DNA of 49,937 bases from Protostelium mycophagum (Eukaryota; Evosea; Variosea; Protosteliida; Protosteliaceae), in the NCBI GenBank assembly GCA_002081555.1, contig KV920940.1:1-49937 (forward strand), read 5' to 3'. Of this stretch, positions 42,080 to 49,937 are shown piece after piece. A model generated the notes under the pieces. The model made no database searches. It saw only the letters and a program-made list of their open reading frames with translations, and was not told where the DNA came from. Numbering within the stretch: position 1 is the stretch's first letter; each line of letters starts with the position of its first letter. A program made the position numbers and the translations under genes.

Positions 42080-44880
42080 ATGGACGATACGATGGATGTA
42101 GAAGAAACAAAGACGATACGGGAGCCCAATATAACATCTCTTTTGAGAGCTAGACAATTGAATGGACAGAATCTTCACACAGGTGATGATGCATACGTCA
42201 TCAAGCGAATCTGACTTGCAGCAGCCCCAAGTGAATTAAAATATCTGTCTAGCCAGCCAAATTGTAAAATTGATGCCATTGTGCGAAGTTCTTCCTCCTT
42301 TGTTTCACGACTGCAGGTCATTCCTAGCATAACTTCTGATCAATGTCTAAAAACGAATAGGTGGTGGCTAAGCTCAAGTCACACTCTGGATGTGTCAATA
42401 CGGTGGAATGGAACGATGATGGTTCGAGGATAATCACAGGATCAGACGATCTCAGAATAGTGAGACACTGGAGATAATCGGTGACGTCACGTTCTGATCT
42501 CATACAGAAAATATGGGATGCCAGGACGAACTATTCACAGTTACACTCTTATTCAACTGGACATCACAGGAACATCTTCTCTGCGAAGTTCGTTCCACAG
42601 ACAAATGACACCAAAATGGTAACATCTGTTTTGATCGAGTTCATATCAAAAATATACAAGATGTGTATGTTTTCGTTGATGTACATTCCAGAATTTCATC
42701 CTCTTTATGAAATCGATGTGATCACTAATGATTGACTTCATACAGTTATCTTGTGGCATGGATGGCGAGGTGAGGTTGACACTCGCAGAAGAAGGGGGTG
42801 GATCCAAATCTACACTACTTGGATCTTATGACCACATGGTCTATAAGATCTTCTTCATCCCCGGTCAGTCACCTGATGTATTTGTCACTTCACATCAGGC
42901 AAGTTTATTTTCTTCTCATTCAATTGCAATGCGGACCGAATATTTGTGCCGAGGACTCTCCTCTGGAGGATTTTTTGGCTTTAATGATATCATGATTTTC
43001 ATAAAAATAAAATTGTACAGGACAACAGAGTGAGACTTTGGGACTTGCGTGATCATACATCTACAACGAGGGCCAGACCAGCAGGGGACAAGAAGACACT
43101 ACTCAGTCTAAGAATACGCCATCGTTCTAGCTTTGGCGCGAATTCACTGGCTTTTGACCCGCTTGGGGGTGGACAGTTTGTGGTGGGGGGTGGAAGACTT
43201 GCAGGTAATATCACCATTGTAGATCAACATCTCTTACTTGTTTAGAAAGAGGCCATGCACGATGAGTCCGGGGACGTGAACAAATACAGACAAGTATATA
43301 GAGGCAGGACAAACGTCAGGACCTTCTTAAAGGAGGTAAACTTTTCGATATGTTGCTGCAGAAATACGAAATTTATAATTCTGGAGAAATCATATCCAAA
43401 GTCGAACGAATTATATTTTTATTTGAATTAGATGATTTTGTTTATAAAAAATTATAGATCGAAGGATTCTTGATGAAAAAATTTTAATATATGTCTGTTC
43501 TCCCGAATTGAAGATGTATAGGTCAGCTTTTTGGAAGGTTCATCGTCGCGGTACGCCCGCTCCTCTTTTCTAGCGACGGGGTCCGACTGTGGCAACCTCT
43601 TCATCTGGCACAAAGACAGCGGGGAGCTTGTACAGATGATCCAAGCGGATAACTCGATTGTAAACGGGGTCTCCCCCCACCCCTCCCTCCCTTATGTCGC
43701 CGCTTGCGGAATAGACTCTTTCGCCAAGGTGAGAAAAAATGACAGCACTAGGAGAGATCGAACCCGGAACCCCCGGATCGGGCTGACAGAAACACGAACC
43801 GATCTAAAACAGGTGCTACAACCCCGCGGAGACACGTCTACCTTCAATAAAGAAGCAGCTAAGCAGACAATACAGAGGAATGAAGAAGAGGACAGTGGTG
43901 ATGATGATGAGGAAGATGAAATGTTCAATCTGATCATCGCGGCTTTAAGACAGAGAGCGCAGCAAAACGCCGCGAACCGAGGACCTCAACAACAGCAGAA
44001 TGCCAAGGTAATTCACACTTGTATTTTAAAACATTTGTATATTATTCTCACGAGTTTTCAATGAAATTTCGCAGCTGGATACGGCCAAGAGAATAAGAGA
44101 AGAGGCGAATGAGTTATATGCGGAGGGTAAATACATGGAAGCCATCGCGTTGTATATTGAGGCTGCTGCAAATTTAGATTTTGAAGGGTGCACCACGGTA
44201 AGTACGCTGAATGTTCACGGTAGTTATCGTCCGAAAAACACAAAAATCATCCCTTGTGGTGTTTTTCTTTCAAATTCAAAAAGTTCCCGCCATTATTTGA
44301 CTCTCTACAACGATGTAGAATGCCTGAACCTTCCAGGCGCTCCAGAGCATGAGGCTTGACCAACACATCCACTGCCTCAACAACATCGCAGCTTGTCACA
44401 ATAAATTGGGACAGTGGGAAGAGGGCCTCATCGTCTGCAACACGGTGTTAGAGATGGACCCCAACAACATGAAGGCGCTGCTAAGACGTGCACATTGCTG
44501 CATATCTCTCGGAAAGAAGGTGAAGTCATCCAAATGGAGCATGATTGTCGATGATGTGTTTGATGTATGAGCAGTTGGTGTGGTGTTGTCGTTCTTTGCG
44601 GCAAAGCTGCAAATATTGTTCTATTTTGAGTGTCCAATTCACTCTGAAATTTTCATCATGTCTTTAATGATATGTCGTCATATGACAATTGTCATCAACT
44701 GCAATTGACCCTTCAAAGAAGAAGGCAATGTCAACCCTGCACAAGGCGTTGAGCCTCTACGGAAATGACACATTGAGGACCATGCTTCGAGAAGCGGAAC
44801 AGCTGCCTGATAAAGAGGACGACAGCGAAGACGAAGAAGAAGGTTCTAAAGAGGAGTCTGAACATGATGAAGATGTGTAG
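42080..44880 (+). CDS. WD40-TPR protein, WDTC1/DCAF-like CUL4 substrate receptor
   Basis: ATG 42080 opens MDDTMDVEETKTIREPNITS, then VVAKLKSHSGCVNTVEWNDD, GSRIITGSDDLR, KIWDART, STGHHRNIFSAKFVPQT, LSCGMDGEVRL, VRLWDLRDHT, SFGANSLAFDPLGGGQFVV, FLATGSDCGNLFIWHKDSGE and IVNGVSPHPSLPYVAACGID: WD40 repeats in the order seen in WDTC1 (ADP) and DCAF proteins. WDAR and WDLR are WDxR boxes, which bind DDB1 in CRL4 ubiquitin ligases. An acidic, Gln-rich linker leads to TPR repeats (AKRIREEANELYAEGKYMEA, HCLNNIAACHNKLGQWEEG, MDPNNMKALLRRAHCCISLG) and an acidic tail ending EESEHDEDV at TAG 44878-44880. In human WDTC1 the TPRs lie between WD40 blocks; here they are C-terminal. The exon structure at 44525-44710 is unresolved. 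Confidence 0.8.
43729..43812 (-). other. Intron with a tRNA-like B-box on the minus strand
   Basis: This intron of the WD40-TPR gene carries, on the minus strand, GGGTTCCGGGTTCGATCTCT followed by CCTAGTGCTGTCA, similar to the T-arm and acceptor end of a tRNA. No matching 5' half is present, so it is at most a tRNA-derived fragment or SINE relic. Confidence 0.25.
44304..44319. repeat. TCTACA-ACGA-TGTAGA hairpin in a WD40-TPR intron
   Basis: Same perfect 6-bp stem and ACGA loop as in the RPC6 and RhoGEF introns; about 18 nt before the acceptor (TTCCAG). Confidence 0.65.
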
Positions 44881-45108
44881 AGGATGAGGGGCAGAAATGT
44901 CGACACAGCACCGACAAGTGCGCAACTGTCGACATTTCTTCGCGAGTCTGAGTAATGTGAATAGATGTCGAATCAATGTGTTTTGATCGTCTTTACATGG
45001 ACAAAAATGAAGCTCTGTCAGTATCTGTCTTAAGAGTATTTGTCACACATGTCGGTGTCTGTAAATCCTCCGATGTGAAGCATAATCTCGGGATATTTCT
45101 TTGCATGC

Positions 45109-47602
45109 ATGGCCTCTAATCATTCAGAAGGAGAATCGACATCAATGCACCAGATCAGCGGATTCTGTTTTTCACCTTATCTTGATGGACAATCGCCTGC
45201 ATTTACTCATATTTTAGAGGACGCACAGCTCGATTCTCGATTAGAATTGATGACAAAAAGTTACGACGTGGGCTCTATAAGAACTTATGGCAGTTGTGGT
45301 TCTTTGGAAAAAATACCAAACAGATTGAGAATCAAATATGGACAGAGTAAGATGATTGATCTGTAGCATGACCTTGTTGCAAGATATTTGGACTCAATGA
45401 TTGATGATTTGATATGCAAGTGGACAGAGATGTCTCAGAAATCACGTAACAGCTGTCTCTGATGATGTCTTCAGAGATTAAGATGGCGATGGGTGCTTGG
45501 CTGTGTGGCGACGCTTCTGCTGACCGTCTACAACTGGATGGTCTCATTCAAATATGCAACCAAACGGATGACAACGGAAGACCCCTTGTACATGTGGCCA
45601 TCGTGGGAAATGAGGTACACTACACTGTTGTAGACAGATAAAATATTGAAAAGATGTCCAGGTACTTTTGAGGAAAGACTTGACAGAGGAGCAATTGATC
45701 CAATCCATCAAAGAGGTTTTTATCTTGTTCTCTCTCCGCTAAACTCGCCAGGTCAGGGCCGCCATACCGCGCGAGATCGCGGTAACAACCGCAGAACCTT
45801 ACGGCCTCTACTATAAGCATCCGAGGGTGGGTGCCACCCTTTCAAACAATACTGACAAGAGTAGATATTGGATTTTTTAGACATTGTTTATGTGCACATT
45901 TACGCATATTGGGATATGATTCCAATCGAAAAAGCCATGGCTCACACTGAAGAACACTACAGGTATGTACAACGTTTCATTCCAATGAGATAATTCTCAT
46001 TCGATTGTGCAGACGAGTTGTAGATATGAGTGGTGGAAAAAAGGTAAAGTCTCTTTATGTTCTGCAAAACGTGCAGGGTTCGATTGCTTTCTCCGACAAT
46101 TTTTGTTAAACTGGGTGAGGTAGTGCTGGCTGAAGTAGGGTGGCCTTCTGCTGGTGAAACGCACGGTGAATCTGAGGCAGATCAAGACTTAGCCGCGTCT
46201 TTCTTTAAGAATTTTGTCTTATGGGCTGTGCGCAATGAGGTATGACTCGTCCAAAGTTCTACAGGTGTTTTTTGTGTGTTTTTGTTGATTTTCGGCAAAC
46301 ATGGGGTCGTTTCGAAAAATGATGTGAAAATGTCAATATCTATCTACAACGAGCCAGGTGGAGTACTTCTATTTTGAGGCTCTTGATGAAGGATGGAAAA
46401 CATTGCAGGAAGGAGAGAGAGGCGCACACTGGGGCGTGATGGACTCTAACGGTAAAGTAAAGGCAGGATTTCATCCTTGTGAGGTGAGACATCTCATCTA
46501 CGACAAGGATAAGTGATATTAGAACGATCGTTTCAGACGTTTGTGTTGGATTTTTATGTAACACAAATCGCCATTTTTTATCACAACCACATTCCTGATC
46601 TCTTCAGATTTTCGACGAAATTTCATATGAATTGCCACGGTTTAGCTTGACTTGTGTTCCCCAAGTATGATATCGCCGTCAGATCTATAAATAACCAGTT
46701 GTAGATGCGAGAAAGGAGAGCACTCAGTGGGGTCATTCTGAACACGAGAGACTTTGGCGATCATTGTGTGTCAAGTCACGTGTTTGTCGACAACGCTTGG
46801 CACCACAACGCCATTGTTGATGTACAGAAGGACGGGAAATTTCATGTGGAACTGTCACAAGGTAGGTGATAAAGTCTCAAATTATGGTGATTTTTGTACA
46901 GATGACACGAACAACGCCACAGATATAGCTTTGTTTCTGTTCAAAAAAGGACAGCAGATTGTTATGGCACAGAGTTCGAATGAGATACCAAAATCACTGT
47001 TTGAACACAGTTTATTCCACGAAGTGATTAACAGAGAGAGATCCCCTGTCATCGTGGTGAGTCATGAGATGACGTCATCCCATTTAAATCATCCAATGAT
47101 ATGATGTCACCACCTAAATCGACACGCAGATCGATGGACCTATCGTGGGTGCCGGGGGCACGATTTCTGGATCAGTCTACAACGTGAACCCTTATGACCA
47201 TCAAATCGCTTTATACATCAAGGTACAATATTTCTCAATGCTACACGGGACGAACGTTCTTACCGATGGATAATGACTTATACAGGTGTGTGGGACCTGG
47301 TGGACAAAGCCGACTTTTGCGCAGCCAACGATCTTCACCGAGCCAGAATCCGCCACCTTCATGACAAACATATTTTCTGGTGCGGACTTTAAGGACATCA
47401 TATATGAGACCAGCTATGCGTTTTCTGTTCACAGTTTATGTACCAATTGATGAGAACAGGGCCAAACGATTCTTCCGCATCAGAAGTCGCCGTATTTCTG
47501 ATCGACAAAGACTACCGCCCGCCTCAAGCAGCGGGGTGTGCATATTTACCACAGGAAATCTACGAGCAGGCAGTGGCCAAACACACTATAAAAAGATTTT
47601 GA
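45109..47602 (+). CDS. GH17 family glucan beta-1,3-glucosidase-like protein with two C-terminal repeats
   Basis: Likely cleaves or remodels beta-1,3-glucan (own cyst wall or fungal food). ATG 45109 opens MASNHSEGESTSMHQISGFC. The GH17 barrel shows SIRTYGSCGSLEKIPNRL, KMAMGAWLCGD, the acid/base Glu in VAIVGNE-V, ELTEEQ-type helix, VRAAIPREIAVTTAEPYGL, HIYAYWDMIPIEKAMAHTEE, the nucleophile Glu (46132-46134) in LAEVGWPSAGE, and EYFYFEALDEGWKTLQEGER then GAHWGVMD. Two related beta-domains follow: ALSGVILNTRDFGDHCVSSH to DIALFLFKKGQQI, and GTISGSVYNVNPYDHQIALY with WWTKPTFAQP to SEVAVFLIDKDYRPP, resembling small accessory repeats after secreted hydrolases. Ends QAVAKHTIKRF at TGA 47600-47602. No signal peptide is visible, which is odd for a wall enzyme. 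Confidence 0.8.
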
Positions 47603-47738
47603 TTATTGGTCATCTACAACGAATATTTTATATCTTTTTCGTATTTCTCATGTCGCTGTTCCGGGCTGCTTTCGGCCACGCTGGCGTGTTTGGTTGCCTC
47701 TTCTCGATACAAAATCTAACTGCGTGCACTAATATGTC

Positions 47739-47948
47739 TTAAACTATGGCAGCCCTCTTCGCCATCAGTTCGGTGGTGAGCTCTATTGATGCTCTCTTCC
47801 TCTTTGCGGAGAGTCCCGGCTTCACGGATGAAAGTGATATGTCGTACTTCAGCTGTTCCAGCTCTTTCGATCTCTGATAGATCCTCTTCAATCTGCAGCC
47901 CAATGTGTTGGCGATGGTGTTGGTCGAAGTGATGTCGTCGGTGAACAT
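47739..47948 (-). CDS. Small basic helical protein or 3' exon, uncertain
   Basis: ATG 47948 encodes MFTDDITSTNTIANTLGCRL followed by RIYQRSKELEQLKYDIS and a basic tail (AKRKRASIELTTELMAKRAA), ending at TAA 47741-47739. The frame stays open upstream to about 48080 (NLKDLQASAQKISRRTTEN), so it may be the last exon of a longer gene. No family recognised. Convergent with the GH17 gene. Confidence 0.4.
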   Translation of the reverse strand: MFTDDITSTNTIANTLGCRLKRIYQRSKELEQLKYDISLSSVKPGLSAKRKRASIELTTELMAKRAAIV

Positions 47949-48276
47949 GGTCGTGTTGTTGCGTTCTGTTCTATTCTCTGTGGTCCGTCTCGAGATCTTC
48001 TGGGCAGATGCCTGCAGATCCTTCAGATTCTGCCAGTCAAATTTACCCCCAAGCCCGATTATTGCGTAATTTCGTTGAAATTTCTACGGGATATGTTCAC
48101 TTTACGACCATGATCTGATTTAAGTGACAGATTCACCCAGGAGATGATATTAATAGATCTTTAATTCTCCGGGTTCATATGGATGGGTCGTGTGTTATTC
48201 CGTACCACCACATACTTTCCAAGCTGCCTCTTGGGTCAAGAGCTGCTGCCGAGCCCGAAAGAATGTCTTAAATGCT

Positions 48277-48282
48277 TTTATT
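48277..48282 (-). terminator. AATAAA containing the ERCC1 stop codon
   Basis: Sense AATGAATAAAAGC: the TAA stop (48280-48278) lies inside the hexamer. Confidence 0.55.
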
Positions 48283-49519
48283 CATTGAAAAGGTCATTGT
48301 AACTGTCTTCTTCGTCTTCGGGTGGCGGTGGCTCCTCTACAATCTCGTCCTTTGTCTTTTGGGAGGGGCTGGGTTGTGAGTCATCCGGTCGGAAAAGGGT
48401 GATCTTTGATTGTTGTTTCTTTCGTTTGGCTGTCGGGATGAAAGGCTGTTGGAATGCGTCGAGAAGTCTCTTCAACTGTTCTGCGTTAATTTCTTCTCAG
48501 ATTTTTTTCTTGGAAAATTTTATTCATCTAAAATTTAAAAATCTCAAAAATCGAAGAATAATGAGAAAAAAACTTGTGGCGACCTTTTTTTCTCCAACTC
48601 CTGGACATATTGCAAGTTGTTCAGTAGTGGCATTCATCACCCCTTTCACCGTCTACAACCCGTCAATATTTTTTCCGCCAAAAATTCCATCGATCTACAA
48701 TACACTTTGACCATCTACAACGAAAGATCACCTCAAAATTCTCCAGCAGCACTCTCACATCTGTTTTGTTGACTCCTCTTAGTGTTGTGAGGGTCTCTGT
48801 GACTTGGCTGATATAGTCTTCTTTAGGCTTATGTCTTAGCATCTCTGGACCTCTACCGTCGTACACTTTGTATGTCTCCAGATATCGGGCACATTCTGAT
48901 AAGCTAAAAGATTGTTATTTTTAGATCATTGTTGTCTGCTGAAGAGAAATTTGGTTTGTGATGGGTTGAATCACAAGATGATGCAGAAACAACATCGTGA
49001 TGAAGGGTTACCTCCATGCCAAGACCATTGTGAAATCGCAAGACATGCTGAGCTGGGCTAGTTCCTTCATGATGTGTGTGTTGTGTTCCTGAGCAGCAAT
49101 GAATAAAATGAGGATGAAGATGTTCCCACTTACTACGTCCACAAGAACCATCAAGATCTTCACTTTGTATGATTTGATCTGCCTCATTCTGTTGGCAATG
49201 TAGTGACCGTAGAGAAGGTGATACTTACAACTAGCACAATTAGACCACAATGGTCGACTCTATTTTGTATCACCTCAGGAAAAGAGCACAACTCTGCGGA
49301 CCAAAAACAAAATCAGGCACTTGATTATCAAACATATACCCAACATTCTTGATGTAATCTAACAACTTGTTTCCCTTCTGTCAACAACATTCAGTTCTGG
49401 CGAATGATCAAGAGACATACTTGATTCGTGCTAACATGTATCTTTCCAACTTGTGCTTGATTCACAACAACCTCCTTCTTGAAATATGGAGATTCATTGG
49501 AAGTCTTCCCTTTGTTCAT
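48278..49519 (-). CDS. ERCC1: ERCC1 DNA repair endonuclease subunit
   Basis: Non-catalytic partner of the XPF nuclease in nucleotide excision and interstrand crosslink repair. ATG 49519 opens MNKGKTSNESPYFKKEVVVN, then the central domain: KIHVSTNQKGNKLLDYIKNV, GYMFDNQVPDFVFG, QSCALFLS, an MVLVDV strand, LAQLSMSCDFTMVLAW, and CARYLETYKVYDGRGPEM. The tandem helix-hairpin-helix follows: ISQVTETLTTLRGVNKTDVR, LLENFE, TTEQLAICPGVGEKK, VKRLLDAFQQPF. A basic, then acidic tail ends EEDSYNDLFNE at TAA 48280-48278. The roughly 100-residue N-terminal extension of human ERCC1 is missing and a charged C-tail replaces it. About five introns; one has three CTACAA motifs (48650-48722). Confidence 0.9.
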
Positions 49520-49709
49520 TTTGGCGTGTTCGTGTTATCCGAGGAAATAAAAGATTATTTTTTCAAAAACGGCAAGAGCGACATTTTCTTTCGTCGAGTG
49601 TGATGATAATTTCGTTGTGAAAGTGAAGGAAATAAGCGATTGAGCGTGTTGAAGCACTCGCTCGTCTTGGTTGGTGGACCAAAGATGAGCACGAGGACAT
49701 GGACATGAG

Positions 49710-49937
49710 GTGTTCTTGTTTTCACATCTTCCTGATGAGATTCTGATTGAGAAGAAGGGGCAGTCAGAGTCTTCAGATGAACCCGAAGAGGTGGTCAGGG
49801 AAAAAGTATGCAACATCCCCAAACAGCCAACTTCAAGGGAGCAACCCAGCACCTCAGGTAGATTTCCCGCCAAAATCAACTTTGAATATTCGAGCATCGA
49901 CAGAAGAAATCAGATTGGTGGGGATCAATCTCGGTAG
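49710..49937 (+). CDS. Partial gene running off the right edge, uncertain
   Basis: A + strand frame reads EVFLFSHLPDEILIEKKGQ, then SESSDEPEEVVREKVCNIPK and QPTSREQPSTSG, with a possible donor at CAG|GTAGAT near 49858. SHLPDEIL resembles the start of an F-box but nothing after it does. The start codon is unclear and the gene, if real, continues outside the window. It would be divergent from ERCC1. Confidence 0.3.
   Translation: MFLFSHLPDEILIEKKGQSESSDEPEEVVREKVCNIPKQPTSREQPSTSGRFPAKINFEYSSIDRRNQIGGDQSR

Noticed and set aside
41700-42178. Two minus-strand frames across the unknown gene
   Set aside because: Antisense of the better + strand model; no domain, and Ser/Leu/Ile-rich as expected of chance frames.
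43692-43937. Ser-rich minus-strand frame in the WD40-TPR gene
   Set aside because: Antisense of the acidic GATGATGATGAGGAAGATGA region; poly-Ser is the usual artefact.
1-49937. CRISPR array or bacterial operon
   Set aside because: All genes are eukaryotic with spliceosomal introns; the repeated motifs are dispersed, differ in spacing and are mostly intronic, not array-like.

Overview
This window looks like nuclear DNA of a free-living protist, most plausibly an amoebozoan (a protostelid-like amoeba would fit; no species can be named from sequence alone). Genes are dense, lie on both strands, and are cut by many very short GT-AG introns, mostly about 38-60 nt. Intergenic gaps are small and several neighbouring stop codons are only 6-42 nt apart. 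Conserved proteins are all eukaryotic: PFAS/PurL, SHQ1, eL21, CEP57, RPC6/POLR3F, TBCK, ERCC1, a P1B copper ATPase, and a spliceosomal RRM-SURP-CID protein. CEP57 hints at a lineage with centrioles. CDS coordinates run from start codon to stop codon and include introns; I inferred splice sites by eye from reading frame, GT-AG ends and family conservation.

Layout. 1-530: broken Ty3/gypsy integrase fossil cut by the window edge. 982-6158 (-): purine biosynthesis enzyme FGAM synthase. 6159-7088: intergenic, with a perfect 19-bp inverted repeat. 7089-7610 (+): small unknown gene. 7888-10686 (+): U2SURP/SR140-like splicing factor. 10929-14947 (+): copper ATPase. 15443-16553 (+): GPI-anchored-type DUF4394-like surface protein. 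16587-18530 (-): SHQ1. 18691-19223 (-): eL21. 19802-21458 (+): CEP57. 21465-22829 (-): RPC6. 23069-28059 (-): TBCK carrying an extra SH2 domain, with a 5S rRNA gene inside one intron. 28165-29935 (+): coiled-coil protein. 29978-34716 (-): CH-DH-PH RhoGEF. 35094-35845 (+): small coiled-coil protein. 36043-36544 (+): mitochondrial LEA-like protein. 37609-39214 (+): EGF plus multi-TM protein. 39647-41123 (-): RGS protein. 41179-41987 (+): unknown. 42080-44880 (+): WDTC1/DCAF-like WD40-TPR protein. 45109-47602 (+): GH17 glucanase-like protein. 47739-47948 (-): small ORF. 48278-49519 (-): ERCC1. 49710-49937: partial gene.

The most striking signals are (1) introns in unrelated genes built from a few recurring short palindromes: TGACA-type hairpins, GAAATTTC repeats and TCTACA-ACGA-TGTAGA hairpins, including a 38-nt SHQ1 intron that is almost nothing but a 12-bp perfect inverted repeat with GT/AG ends; (2) an SH2 domain spliced between the pseudokinase and TBC domains of TBCK; (3) a sense-oriented 5S rRNA gene with its own T-run terminator inside a 353-nt TBCK intron; (4) stop codons that overlap or abut AATAAA signals in seven or eight genes. 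Together they describe a strongly compacted genome in which short hairpin sequences look like units of intron gain or intron recognition.
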